DNA from: JALTBU01 sp964410645
GTDB taxonomy: Bacteria; Campylobacterota; Campylobacteria; Campylobacterales; Nautiliaceae
NCBI GenBank assembly: GCA_964410645.1
Contig: CAYPHV010000011.1
Location: 1 to 37,090, forward strand
Length of the DNA: 37,090 nucleotides
Direction of reading: 5' to 3'
Position numbers and translations under genes: made by a program. Of this stretch, positions 7,691 through 15,896 are shown one piece after another (the stretch's first letter is position 1; the number at the start of each line of letters is the position of its first letter). Under the pieces are notes generated by a model that was not told where the DNA came from, ran no database searches, and was given only the letters and a program-made list of their open reading frames with translations.

Positions 7691-8360
7691 AGATTTACAA
7701 AAGAGTTTGGGGTATCAGTTTAAAGATGAAAAATTGATAACCGAGGCTCTGACACACAGAAGTTATTCCAAAAATTTCAATAACGAAAGACTGGAATATT
7801 TAGGTGATGCGGTACTTGATTTAATAGTGGGCGGATATTTATATAAACAGTTTTTAAAAGAGGAAGAGGGTATGCTTTCAAAACTGAGAGCCGCCCTGGT
7901 CGATGAAGAATCGTTTGACAGATTGGCAAGAAGAATACATCTGGGGGATTTTTTGCTTTTGTCTTCGGCTGAAGAAAATAACGGAGGAAGAAAAAAACCT
8001 TCTATTCTTTCGAGCGCGTTTGAAGCTTTGATCGGCGCTTTGTATCTGGAAGCAGGATTTGAAAAGGCAAACGAGATTGCCCTTAAATTACTAAAAGAGG
8101 AATATCCGGAAATTACGCCTGAAAAGCTTCTTAAAGATTATAAGACTACCCTTCAGGAAATTACCCAGGCTCATTTTGGGGAAGTGCCGGAATACAGACT
8201 TTTAAGAACAAGCGGACCTGATCATAAAAAACAGTTTGAAATAGGTGTGTTTATTAATGGTAAAAAATATGCAAAAGCGATAGGAAAAAGTAAAAAAAAT
8301 GCCCAGCAGGAAGGGGCAAGGATTACTATCGAAAAATTAAAAAAAGAATTAAATCTGTAA
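7680..8360 (+). CDS. rnc: Ribonuclease III
   Basis: A 226-residue double-strand RNA endonuclease for rRNA and mRNA processing. The signature N-E-R-L-E-Y-L-G-D-A-V at 35-45 supplies catalytic Glu39 and Asp43, and the second metal-site Glu is Glu115 in F-E-A-L-I-G. A C-terminal double-stranded RNA-binding domain begins near D-Y-K-T-T-L-Q-E at about 154 and ends with the K-K-N-A-Q-Q-E-G-A helix. The residue aligned with E. coli Asp114 appears to be Ser112. The ATG overlaps the end of the HDOD gene by 11 bases, so translation is probably coupled. Length and domain order are standard. Confidence 0.95.
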   Translation: MIAEDLQKSLGYQFKDEKLITEALTHRSYSKNFNNERLEYLGDAVLDLIVGGYLYKQFLKEEEGMLSKLRAALVDEESFDRLARRIHLGDFLLLSSAEENNGGRKKPSILSSAFEALIGALYLEAGFEKANEIALKLLKEEYPEITPEKLLKDYKTTLQEITQAHFGEVPEYRLLRTSGPDHKKQFEIGVFINGKKYAKAIGKSKKNAQQEGARITIEKLKKELNL

Positions 8361-8369
8361 AGGCAGTTG

Positions 8370-9443
8370 ATGTTTAACAGTTTCGGAGAAATTTTTAGAT
8401 TTACCACTTTTGGAGAATCACACGGCAGGGCTATAGGCGTTGTGGTTGACGGTATTCCCGCAGGACTTGATTTTGATGAAAAGTTTTTAATAAATGAGCT
8501 TGAGAGGAGAAAACCCGGAAAAAACAGATTTGCAACAGGCAGAAAAGAAAGTGATACGCCTGAAATATTAAGCGGAATTTTTGAAGGTAAAACCACAGGC
8601 ACGCCTATTGCGATAGTAATTTTTAATAAAGACCAAAAAAGTAAAGATTATTCAAATATAAAAGATATTTTCCGCCCGGGACATGCTGATTTTACCTACT
8701 TTTATAAATACGGAATAAGAGATTATAGGGGCGGAGGCAGAAGCTCCGCCAGGGAAACGGCGGCGAGAGTGGCAGCGGGGGCTGTTGCCAAAATGCTTTT
8801 AAAAGAACTAAATATTAAGATTGAATCAGGTGTTGTTGAAATAGGTGGGGTAAGAGTGGAAAAAACTGATTATGAATACGCAAAAAATTCCCCTCTTTTT
8901 GCACTTGATGAACAAAAAGAAAAAGAATGGATAAAAATGATTGATAAAGCCAGGAATGACCATAATTCGCTCGGCGGAGTTGTAAAACTTCGAATCAAAA
9001 ACCTGCCGGTCGGGCTTGGAGAACCTGTTTATTATAAACTTGACAATATTTTAGCTTCGGCTATGGTCAGCATCAATGCGGTTAAGGGTATATATATAGG
9101 AAATAAAAAGGCGCATAAACTAACGGGTTTTGAAAATAATGATGAAATAAGTAAAAGTGGGTTTTTAAGTAATAATTCAGGCGGAACGCTTGGCGGAATA
9201 AGTAACGGGGAAGATATAGAGGTTGAAATATATTTTAAGCCGACGCCTTCAATTTTTAAACCCCAAAAAAGTATTGATATCAACGCACATGAAGTTGAGG
9301 TTAATTTAAAAGGAAGACATGACCCGATTGTTGCGGTAAGAGGGAGTGTTGTGGCCGAAGCAATGGCGGCTTGTGTGGCGGCAGATATGCTTTTGCTTAA
9401 TATGACGAGGAAAATTGATTATGTCAAAAAAATTTATTCATAA
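8370..9443 (+). CDS. aroC: Chorismate synthase
   Basis: A 357-residue enzyme that turns 5-enolpyruvylshikimate-3-phosphate into chorismate using reduced FMN. Family signatures are intact: T-F-G-E-S-H-G-R near the N-terminus, G-G-G-R-S-S-A-R-E-T-A-A-R in the middle, and G-R-H-D-P followed by V-A-E-A-M-A-A near the end. The ATG at 8370 is preferred over an in-frame TTG at 8367 because AAAGG lies six bases before it. It is the last gene of the plus-strand run and converges with rpoN after four bases. Chorismate also feeds the futalosine menaquinone route, whose first enzyme MqnA is encoded further right. Confidence 0.96.
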   Translation: MFNSFGEIFRFTTFGESHGRAIGVVVDGIPAGLDFDEKFLINELERRKPGKNRFATGRKESDTPEILSGIFEGKTTGTPIAIVIFNKDQKSKDYSNIKDIFRPGHADFTYFYKYGIRDYRGGGRSSARETAARVAAGAVAKMLLKELNIKIESGVVEIGGVRVEKTDYEYAKNSPLFALDEQKEKEWIKMIDKARNDHNSLGGVVKLRIKNLPVGLGEPVYYKLDNILASAMVSINAVKGIYIGNKKAHKLTGFENNDEISKSGFLSNNSGGTLGGISNGEDIEVEIYFKPTPSIFKPQKSIDINAHEVEVNLKGRHDPIVAVRGSVVAEAMAACVAADMLLLNMTRKIDYVKKIYS

Positions 9444-9447
9444 TATT

Positions 9448-10689
9448 TTAAGAATTTTTGATTAAATAAAGAAATTTTCTTTTTTTATAGGAAGGGATAT
9501 TTAACTCCTGCCTGTATTTTACAACAGTTCTTCTTTTCATATTGATTTTATATCTTTTATTAATATTATCAAGGATTTCTTTATCGCTAAAAGGTTTTTC
9601 CTGATTTTCATTTTCAATCAAATTCTTAATAAATTCTTTTATTTCAACAGTGGAAACATTGTTAATACTATTTGCAAAAAAATCTTTAAATGCAAATACC
9701 CCCCATTCTGTTTGTATATATTTATTTTTTACAGCCCTTGAAATTGTTGATTCATTAAAATCTAGTTCTTTTGCAACATCTTTTAGTCTGAGGGGGTTCA
9801 AACTTCCTCCTACAAAAAAACTGTATTGTTTTTCTGCAATAATCAAAGCAATGTTATAAAGCGTTTTTTTCCTAAGGTTCAGCATATTCATTAATTCTTT
9901 TGCTTCTTTAAATTTCTTTTTTAAATAATTATTGGAATTATTTACAAAATTAATTTTAACATCCGGATAAAAATTGCTATTCATTTTTATAATCAGTTCT
10001 CCTTTTTCAAAAAAAATATGCATATCTGGAATAATTTGTTCTTTATTTTTGTTAAATTCTATTGCAGGGGGGTATTTTAAACGTTTTAAAATATCTTTTG
10101 CATCTTTAAAACGTGGATGTTTAATAAATCTTTCCAACGTTTCTAATTTTATAATCATAGTGCTTAACAATAAACTTAATTCTTCATCTAAATTATAATC
10201 GCCCAATTGAAACAAAAAGGCTTCTTTAAAATCTTTTGCGCCTATTCCACTTGGTTCTAAATATTCAAAACGCTGTCTTACCGATTCTACAAATGTAGGT
10301 GCAACATTACAAATATTGGCAATTTCTTCAATATTTCCATCAAAATAGCCGTCTTTGTTTATATTTAATATGATTTCTTTGGCGACTTTTTGAGATTTTT
10401 TTGTAGGAAACAAAGGTGGAATAATCTGGTCTTCCAAAACTTCATACAAATTTTTTTTGGATATACTCATAGCTTCAATTGTGTCACTTGAAGCATTTGA
10501 AACGTGGTTTATATATTCCGAATATGCTTTTGGAGAATTTTTATTTGATATTTCGATACAGGGATTTTCATAAGATATTGCTCTTAAATGTTCATCTAAT
10601 TCCATAATTGAGCATTCTAATATAGGAAGCCACATTTTCATAGATAAACGCGGAATTTGTTTTTGTTTTAAATTTTGTTTAAATTCCAT
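9448..10689 (-). CDS. rpoN: RNA polymerase sigma-54 factor
   Basis: Counted from the ATG at 10689 the protein has 413 residues, a compact sigma-54. The N-terminal region I is rich in Gln/Leu (E-F-K-Q-N-L-K-Q-K-Q then M-W-L-P-I-L-E). The core-binding region follows. A helix-turn-helix with N-E-S-T-I-S-R-A-V and the RpoN box K-R-R-T-V-V-K-Y-R-Q-E-L near the end recognise the -12 and -24 promoter elements. Two upstream ATGs in frame lack a ribosome site, whereas GGAG precedes the chosen start. It needs an AAA+ activator such as NifA (28475) and reads the seven sigma-54-type promoters in this window, one of which lies before rpoN itself. Confidence 0.95.
   Translation of the reverse strand: MEFKQNLKQKQIPRLSMKMWLPILECSIMELDEHLRAISYENPCIEISNKNSPKAYSEYINHVSNASSDTIEAMSISKKNLYEVLEDQIIPPLFPTKKSQKVAKEIILNINKDGYFDGNIEEIANICNVAPTFVESVRQRFEYLEPSGIGAKDFKEAFLFQLGDYNLDEELSLLLSTMIIKLETLERFIKHPRFKDAKDILKRLKYPPAIEFNKNKEQIIPDMHIFFEKGELIIKMNSNFYPDVKINFVNNSNNYLKKKFKEAKELMNMLNLRKKTLYNIALIIAEKQYSFFVGGSLNPLRLKDVAKELDFNESTISRAVKNKYIQTEWGVFAFKDFFANSINNVSTVEIKEFIKNLIENENQEKPFSDKEILDNINKRYKINMKRRTVVKYRQELNIPSYKKRKFLYLIKNS
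9463..9486. terminator. Possible AT-rich convergent terminator between aroC and rpoN
   Basis: AAAGAA and TTCTTT form a short stem with a three-base loop, followed by a T-run on the plus strand, just past the aroC stop and inside the end of rpoN. The stem is weak and A/T only, so this is a suggestion. Confidence 0.25.
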
Positions 10690-10726
10690 TAAAATAATCT
10701 CCATATAATATATTTTAAAAATTATA

Positions 10727-10742
10727 TGCAATTCTCATTCCA
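10727..10742 (-). promoter_or_regulatory. Sigma-54-type promoter before rpoN
   Basis: The minus strand reads TGGAATGAGAATTGCA, with GG and GC separated by ten bases. It sits 38 bases before the preferred rpoN start, in the gap after the nifE-operon ferredoxins. It matches the other nif promoters here and suggests that sigma-54 can increase its own expression. Confidence 0.6.
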
Positions 10743-10772
10743 AGGAAATATCCGATTCAAAAAGAACCGGAA

Positions 10773-11063
10773 CTAATATTTAATACGCACAAGTCCGTTT
10801 GGTTTAATAATTTTCATTTGACATGCAAGTCTTGCTTTTGGGTTATTTTCATTTAGTACTTTCATAACAGCTTTTTCTTTTTCATTTATTTCACTTAAAT
10901 ATTCCATACCGCTTTCAATATATACCACACATGTTCCGCATTCACCGTTTCTGCATCCAAAAGGCAAAGCAGATCCTGACGCTTCCACAATATCCTGGAT
11001 AGTTTTACCCGGTTTTACGTTTATTGCTAAAAAATCATTTATAATTTCTACCCTTGTTGTCAT
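10773..11063 (-). CDS. 2Fe-2S ferredoxin, plant type, nif operon
   Basis: A 96-residue ferredoxin with the cysteine pattern C37-x4-C42-x2-C45 and C81 of a plant/adrenodoxin-like 2Fe-2S fold (G-C-R-N-G-E-C-G-T-C then L-A-C-Q). It is the last gene of the nifE operon, 11 bases after a longer 2Fe-2S ferredoxin, with its own GGAG. Ferredoxins at the end of nif operons either deliver low-potential electrons to NifH or serve FeMo-cofactor synthesis; the sequence alone does not decide between these. Confidence 0.88.
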   Translation of the reverse strand: MTTRVEIINDFLAINVKPGKTIQDIVEASGSALPFGCRNGECGTCVVYIESGMEYLSEINEKEKAVMKVLNENNPKARLACQMKIIKPNGLVRIKY

Positions 11064-11074
11064 ATTTTCTCCTT

Positions 11075-11455
11075 TTATTTATATGGTTTAACAATAATAT
11101 CTGTTCTGATAATACATTGACATGCAAGCCTGACAGGTGTTTGTCTATCATATTGCTGAGCAATATCGGCTTCTTTTTTTGATATTGCACCCATTTTTAT
11201 CAAAGTATTAAGCTCTTTATCTTCCATATATACAGGTGTTGCTTCTGGGTTATAGCCTTCTTCGTTTGGTTTTAAAGATGTATTATCATTTAACTCTTCT
11301 ATTATCACAGCACAGCTTCCGCACGTACCGTCTTCACATTTGCTAGGTATTTTAACTCCGTTTTGTTTTGCCACTCTTAAGAGCAAATCACTTTTTTTTG
11401 CAAAAACTCTTTTATCCATTCCTTCACCGAATCCGCAAAAAATTACATTTACCAT
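11075..11455 (-). CDS. 2Fe-2S ferredoxin with internal insertion, nif operon
   Basis: A 126-residue ferredoxin with ligands C40, C45, C48 (K-C-E-D-G-T-C-G-S-C) and C112 (L-A-C-Q-C), so about 60 residues separate the third and fourth cysteines instead of about 30. The extra charged segment spans roughly 55-100. It resembles the longer 2Fe-2S ferredoxins of nif clusters, a group that includes the protective FeSII/Shethna protein of Azotobacter. Whether this one protects nitrogenase from oxygen or carries electrons is open. It lies between nifZ and a second ferredoxin in the nifE operon. Confidence 0.85.
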   Translation of the reverse strand: MVNVIFCGFGEGMDKRVFAKKSDLLLRVAKQNGVKIPSKCEDGTCGSCAVIIEELNDNTSLKPNEEGYNPEATPVYMEDKELNTLIKMGAISKKEADIAQQYDRQTPVRLACQCIIRTDIIVKPYK

Positions 11456-11493
11456 TTATTCTCCTTTTTTTTATTTAAAAACAGATTTTTTTG

Positions 11494-11877
11494 TTATGTG
11501 CTTTTGCTTTGAATCTGTTTTTTTTCTTTTTTTGCACGGTGTTCTCTTATCCATTTTAATTCTTCTTCCACCTCATCATAAAAATCATCATCTTCCACCG
11601 CTTCTAGTTCATCTTCACGACATCCGAAAACAACACCTTTTTCTATAAAATGGACTTCATAAATTCTGATTACCTGTAAAAAATCCCCGATATTTTTAAC
11701 ATATCCTTCTTCTCCTGGTTCAATTAACGTAGCATTTCGTTCGTTGAAAGGGTTTGTTCCGTCATTTTTTATAGGAACTTTTATCCTAACCTTTTGTCCA
11801 AATTTAAATATAGGAAGCATTTCATCCTTTGTTGAAGACGATATCACTGCTTCTTCTGCCACTGTATATTTTTTCAT
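11494..11877 (-). CDS. nifZ: Nitrogenase maturation protein NifZ
   Basis: A 127-residue protein with the NifZ core: P-I-F-K-F-G-Q-K-V-R at about 22-31, an N-D-G-T motif, G-E-E-G-Y-V-K-N-I-G-D-F-L-Q, and a V-H-F-I-E-K then G-C-R-E-D-E-L. The C-terminal 30 residues are highly charged and probably flexible. NifZ acts in the cytoplasm on the MoFe protein, helping form the second P-cluster. The ATG lies 3 bases after nifW, so the pair is co-translated, as in many diazotrophs. Confidence 0.9.
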   Translation of the reverse strand: MKKYTVAEEAVISSSTKDEMLPIFKFGQKVRIKVPIKNDGTNPFNERNATLIEPGEEGYVKNIGDFLQVIRIYEVHFIEKGVVFGCREDELEAVEDDDFYDEVEEELKWIREHRAKKEKKQIQSKST

Positions 11878-11880
11878 AAT

Positions 11881-12207
11881 TTACTCCTTTACACTGCTGC
11901 ATCTGTTTGCGCCAAGGCAAAATCTACAGGGTGACGGCCTGCTGAATGTATCCCATATTTCTGCAGCGCTCGGGGAATAACCGTTTTCAAAATTTTTATA
12001 AATTTTTAAAAAAGTAAATTTATAAAAATCCAGCTCCTTTTGTTCATTTTCAAATGTTTCTTTTTTGGCTTTTTCAATCATTTCACCAAATTTTTTTAAA
12101 ATATGAAATCTTTTAACGCTTATAAGCTCTCTATCATATTCGATATCGAAAAAATAAAAATATTCTTCTATAGTCTTTAGTTTTTTAAACTCTTTTAATT
12201 TACTCAT
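11881..12207 (-). CDS. nifW: Nitrogenase-stabilising protein NifW
   Basis: A 108-residue protein from the ATG at 12207, which has AGGAG five bases before it (an upstream in-frame ATG at 12225 does not). The core E-E-Y-F-Y-F-F-D-I-E-Y-D followed by R-F-H-I-L-K-K-F is the NifW pattern. NifW binds the MoFe protein and is linked to its stability and to oxygen protection. The C-terminus is unusual: S-P-C-R-F-C then N-R-C-S-S places three cysteines at 94, 97 and 103, which could bind metal. It is part of the nifE operon, directly before nifZ. Confidence 0.85.
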   Translation of the reverse strand: MSKLKEFKKLKTIEEYFYFFDIEYDRELISVKRFHILKKFGEMIEKAKKETFENEQKELDFYKFTFLKIYKNFENGYSPSAAEIWDTFSRPSPCRFCLGANRCSSVKE

Positions 12208-12246
12208 GGCCGCTCCTTTTTGCAAATATTCCTATTTTTGCCATTT

Positions 12247-12696
12247 TTATTCCTTGCACGGTTTATACTGTAAATATGTTTTATAGGCTTTATTTAATAG
12301 CTTTTCTCCGTCTTTATAAAGTTCTTCGAGAGTTCTATAGCTAAAGCGGTGTGCATCTCTAAAATATTTGTCAACAAGAACAATTTTATCTGCAATAACA
12401 ATACAACGTCCAAAACCCTCATAACTCATTTCCATAACCACATTACATACAATGCCGGTTTTTCTTTCAAACTGCAGTGCAATGGCTTTAAAAATCATTT
12501 TTATTTCATTTATCCAAATTTCATCAATGTTTGCAATAACTGATATTTTTTTAAGATCTTCTTTGGTTTTGACATATTTTTTTGTTAAAAGTTCTTCATC
12601 TTTTATTTTAGACCAGCTTCCAAATTGATCCGAAGCTCTAAGCTGTCTTACGAGCTCTTTTTTAAAATCCTCTTTGTTAAATGTAGTTTCTTTCAT
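12247..12696 (-). CDS. NifX-associated protein (DUF269)
   Basis: A 149-residue protein from the ATG at 12696, which has AAAGG before it; in-frame ATGs further upstream would overlap nifX. The sequence E-L-V-R-Q-L-R-A-S-D-Q-F-G-S-W, then S-Y-E-G-F-G-R and Y-F-R-D-A-H-R-F-S-Y, matches the DUF269 family that nearly always follows nifX. Its biochemical job is not settled; FeMo-cofactor handling is assumed from context. It starts 10 bases after the nifX stop. Confidence 0.88.
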   Translation of the reverse strand: MKETTFNKEDFKKELVRQLRASDQFGSWSKIKDEELLTKKYVKTKEDLKKISVIANIDEIWINEIKMIFKAIALQFERKTGIVCNVVMEMSYEGFGRCIVIADKIVLVDKYFRDAHRFSYRTLEELYKDGEKLLNKAYKTYLQYKPCKE

Positions 12697-12706
12697 TATC
12701 AGCCTT

Positions 12707-13162
12707 TTATTCGTATTTCCAAAAATCAAGTCTTGGGTCTTTTTCGGTTTCAATATTCATAATTTTTTTAATCCAGGGTGGAGGATTATGGTTTACCATA
12801 TATACAAATTGACTTAACAAATCTTCAATATTGTCGGTATATTTTACTTTTACGGGAGTCATACCAGAAGAAATGACTTTTGCCGCATCTCCTCCTATAA
12901 TATTTTTACAATATATTATATTAATTTCTTTTAAAGCAGCTATTTTGTAATTTGTTTTTTCTCCATCAGGTAAATTTGAAGTATCTGTTTCAATAATTCT
13001 GCCTGCTGTAAACCCGTCTTGATTGATGTCGTATTCAATAAATTTTTTTGCTTTTGAAAAACTTTTATTAACATTTTCAAGATTGTCTGTCGCAAAAGCA
13101 ACTTTTAAACTTTTAACGCTTGGTTTATTGGATTCAATTTCTATTTTTATTGTTTCAGTCAT
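12707..13162 (-). CDS. nifX: FeMo-cofactor precursor carrier NifX
   Basis: A 151-residue protein of the NifX/NifB-C-terminal (dinitrogenase iron-molybdenum cofactor binding) family. It starts with a basic V-K-S-L-K-V-A-F-A-T-D strand and has G-F-T-A-G-R, then N-I-I-G-G-D-A-A-K near the middle. NifX binds NifB-co or the VK-cluster and passes it to NifEN. The C-terminal tail contains N-P-P-P-W-I-K-K, a typical nif NifX ending. Its start overlaps the nifN stop by 8 bases, so it is translated with the scaffold it serves. Confidence 0.9.
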   Translation of the reverse strand: MTETIKIEIESNKPSVKSLKVAFATDNLENVNKSFSKAKKFIEYDINQDGFTAGRIIETDTSNLPDGEKTNYKIAALKEINIIYCKNIIGGDAAKVISSGMTPVKVKYTDNIEDLLSQFVYMVNHNPPPWIKKIMNIETEKDPRLDFWKYE

Positions 13163-14438
13163 GATTATGCTCCTTACTTAATGTATTTGCAACTTCAAAT
13201 AAAAAATATGCCCCGCCTTCATAAAGCTGGTCATTTTTTAATTGATTGCCAACTTCTTCATAATTTGGAAAACCTCTTACTATTAAGCGGGCTTTACTTC
13301 CAATAGAGTGCAAAATCCGTTCCCCGTGAGAATTGCTGATCAATATATCGCAGTCATTTAAAAATTTTTCAGCATCTTCCAAATCTCCCACGAAAACATT
13401 CTCAGCTTCAATGCTTTTTAATACAACTGATGGAGTAGTGGCTATTACCGCTTTTATCTCAGCGCCGACACTTTGAAGCAATTCACATATGCCGGCACAC
13501 ATATCAGGTTCACCAGTTATTACAAAATTTTTTTTACCAATAATAAAATGAGTATCTAGCATTGCATCTTGCAACCTCCCTCTCCATCTTTTTATATGGG
13601 CTGAAGGATTAATTTGTTTTAATTCCATCAAAAACGTTACAAAATTGTCAGTTGCATTTAATCCCATTAAATGATTAAAATGTTTATGTTTAATTTTTGG
13701 GTTTTTTTCCAAAAGGGCATTGGCTGCAATTTTCATGGATTCTCCAATTGTAATTACATAAGCCGAGTCTCCTAAATTTTTAATATCTTCTAAACTGATT
13801 GCGCCATTGCCGAGTTTCCCCTGTCCTTCGCTTAAATATCCGTCAAGTGATGTTGAAAGATCAGGCAGTGCATATGTTTCAAAACCAAAACTTTCACAAA
13901 AATTTTTTATTTTTTCAACTTCAATCGGCTGTATGCTGACATTAGGTAAAAGTAACAATTTTGTATTATTTATGTTATTGGAAGGTTTTGTAAACTGTTC
14001 AATAAGTGCTTTTACAGTTAAAGCCCATCCGCTTTCCATTCCTCCTTCAAAATCAGGCGTATGGACATAACAATAAGGTATGTCTATAAAATTTTTAACG
14101 CTTTTTATATCATCGCCTTTTGTTTCTGTAAGTCCTGTAGTATGTAGTCCTATAATCTCAGGCTTAAAGTTATTTTTTTTAATAATATTTTTTACTGCTT
14201 CTAAAATAATTTCATGCCCACTTTTAAGAACAGCTGTAACGTCACTTACTGAAGTATTGTACATAGCAATCGGTTCGTTATAATGACTTGTAAAAAAAAC
14301 TTTTGTAAAAGATGCACATCCTTTTGAACCATGCATTAACGGAAGAGAGTTTTTAATCCCCATAAAAGCCAAAGCAGCTCCCATAGGCTGAGAATGCTTA
14401 ATAGGATTAATCTGAAGCGGTTTTTTTAATGTATTCAT
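13155..14438 (-). CDS. nifN: FeMo-cofactor scaffold subunit NifN
   Basis: A 427-residue homologue of NifK that pairs with NifE as the NifEN scaffold on which FeMo-cofactor is finished. The N-terminal I-N-P-I-K-H-S-Q-P-M-G-A and H-G-S-K-G-C-A-S-F segments match NifN rather than NifK: one cluster cysteine is kept, while the first P-cluster cysteine (C-Q-P-L-G in NifK) is replaced by S-Q-P-M-G. The start has a strong GGGAGGT and lies 32 bases inside the end of nifE, so the scaffold subunits are tightly coupled. Confidence 0.95.
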   Translation of the reverse strand: MNTLKKPLQINPIKHSQPMGAALAFMGIKNSLPLMHGSKGCASFTKVFFTSHYNEPIAMYNTSVSDVTAVLKSGHEIILEAVKNIIKKNNFKPEIIGLHTTGLTETKGDDIKSVKNFIDIPYCYVHTPDFEGGMESGWALTVKALIEQFTKPSNNINNTKLLLLPNVSIQPIEVEKIKNFCESFGFETYALPDLSTSLDGYLSEGQGKLGNGAISLEDIKNLGDSAYVITIGESMKIAANALLEKNPKIKHKHFNHLMGLNATDNFVTFLMELKQINPSAHIKRWRGRLQDAMLDTHFIIGKKNFVITGEPDMCAGICELLQSVGAEIKAVIATTPSVVLKSIEAENVFVGDLEDAEKFLNDCDILISNSHGERILHSIGSKARLIVRGFPNYEEVGNQLKNDQLYEGGAYFLFEVANTLSKEHNHD

Positions 14439-15792
14439 TTTTTACCTCCCATGGCGCTTTTTTTGCAACATTGTTAAATACTGGGTTATTCAAAACATTA
14501 TCCAAATCTTTTGCAAAATTTAAAAGTCCTTTATATCCGCCATAACTTATCTTTTTTTCCTGATTTACATTAATATAGCCTATTCCTCTTTTAATTGATG
14601 TGTATAAGCTTCTGCCGCCGCCTAACAGAATATTTGCTTTATTTTCTTTTACTGCTTTTATTTGTTCGGAAGCCGGTGATTCCATTAAAAGGACATTATT
14701 ACCTAAATATTCTCTTACTTTTTTGGTGTCATCGGCAGTTGATTTACGAATAGAAGTGGCTACGACTTCAATGCCGAAATCCTGAAGTGCCGAGGCAACC
14801 GACCATGCTTTATTTCCACCTGTATTCAAAACAGCTTTTTTACCTTTAAATTTTTCAATATACGGTTTTAATTTTTTTTCAATTTTGGATTCTTCATTTT
14901 TTGTTACTTCTATTGCTTTTTCAATAAGTTTAGGCTCGCCTAAAGCTTTGGCTATTTCAATAATTGCGGAAGTTGTATTTTTTTTGCCGTAAAAAGAAAC
15001 AGAAACCCAGGGAATTCCATATTTTTCTTTCATTTTTTTACAAAGCGTTATTAATGATTTTGAGCAATTTATTACGTTGAGTTTTGCACGGTGGGCTGTT
15101 CTTATTTTTGCAATTCTGCCATCACCGCTTAACGTGCTTAAAACTCTAATTCCAATTTTTTCCAAAATAGGGGTAATTTGCCATAAATCTCCCGTAACAT
15201 TGTAATTTCCTATAATATTAATATCATAAGGCGTTGTAAAATCGGGTTCTTTTGTGCCAATTAAATATTCTAATACATCTTCTCCCGCAAGTCTTGAGCC
15301 AAGATTTTTATTGCCTACAAAACCGGGTGCATGTACAGGAACTATAGGGATTTTATATTTTTCACTGTTTATTTTACATATTGAATCAATATCATCCCCT
15401 ATAAGAGCTGTTACACAGGTTGAATAAACAAAAATAGCCTCGGGAGAATATTTTTCCATTATATATTTAATCGATTCTTTAAGGCGTTTTTCGCCTCCGA
15501 AAATTATGTCGTTTGTTGTAATACCGGTTGTAAAACCCATATATGTAAAATTTGCTTTTTCATATGAGCTTAGAGTTAGTCTCGTTTCCCATGAAGCACC
15601 GAGACAGGTTTGAGGACCATGCACCAAATGAACAGCATCTGCAAAAGGAAACAGTGAAATTTGTGCACCCTCAAAAGCACATCCGCCGGCACCAAGTCCG
15701 GGTTCTGTTATATTGTAACTCTGTTTTTTATTATTTGAATGTTCACAAGTATTTTCATTTAACAATTCTTTTATTTTTTTTCTTCCAACCAT
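14407..15792 (-). CDS. nifE: FeMo-cofactor scaffold subunit NifE
   Basis: A 461-residue NifD homologue, counted from the ATG at 15792 with AAGGAG five bases before it. Another in-frame ATG at 15817-15819 falls inside the promoter's -12 box and cannot be used if that promoter is right. Cysteines are at 38 (A-G-G-C-A-F-E-G), 63 (P-Q-T-C-L-G) and in S-T-C-V-T-A-L-I-G-D-D, as in NifE, for the clusters at the NifE/NifN interface. It heads the operon nifE-N-X-DUF269-W-Z-fdx-fdx and is led by its own sigma-54-type promoter. Confidence 0.95.
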   Translation of the reverse strand: MVGRKKIKELLNENTCEHSNNKKQSYNITEPGLGAGGCAFEGAQISLFPFADAVHLVHGPQTCLGASWETRLTLSSYEKANFTYMGFTTGITTNDIIFGGEKRLKESIKYIMEKYSPEAIFVYSTCVTALIGDDIDSICKINSEKYKIPIVPVHAPGFVGNKNLGSRLAGEDVLEYLIGTKEPDFTTPYDINIIGNYNVTGDLWQITPILEKIGIRVLSTLSGDGRIAKIRTAHRAKLNVINCSKSLITLCKKMKEKYGIPWVSVSFYGKKNTTSAIIEIAKALGEPKLIEKAIEVTKNEESKIEKKLKPYIEKFKGKKAVLNTGGNKAWSVASALQDFGIEVVATSIRKSTADDTKKVREYLGNNVLLMESPASEQIKAVKENKANILLGGGRSLYTSIKRGIGYINVNQEKKISYGGYKGLLNFAKDLDNVLNNPVFNNVAKKAPWEVKNEYIKKTASD

Positions 15793-15814
15793 ATCAACTC
15801 CTTTTAAAAAAATA

Positions 15815-15830
15815 TGCATTTTTTATTCTA
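15815..15830 (-). promoter_or_regulatory. Sigma-54-type promoter of the nifE operon
   Basis: The minus strand reads TAGAATAAAAAATGCA: AG and GC lie ten bases apart and the -12 box is ATGC. The start point would fall near 15804, leaving a leader of about 12 bases that already holds the AAGGAG ribosome site of nifE. Confidence 0.7.
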
Positions 15831-15878
15831 ATATATAGTGAAAATTGAAAGTGTTTAAAAATAAAAAAATTGGAGTGA

Positions 15879-15895
15879 TTTCCCAAAAAGGGAAA
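15879..15895 (-). terminator. Hairpin after nifK
   Basis: Directly after the nifK stop the minus strand folds TTTCCC-TTTTT-GGGAAA, a six-base stem with a five-base loop. A T-run follows only after eight more bases, so it may be a weak terminator or a 3' end stabiliser of the nifHDK message. Confidence 0.45.
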
Positions 15896-15896
15896 A

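Noticed and set aside
15793..15819. Upstream ATG of nifE at 15819
   Set aside because: It overlaps the predicted -12 promoter element, and the strong ribosome site serves the ATG at 15792.
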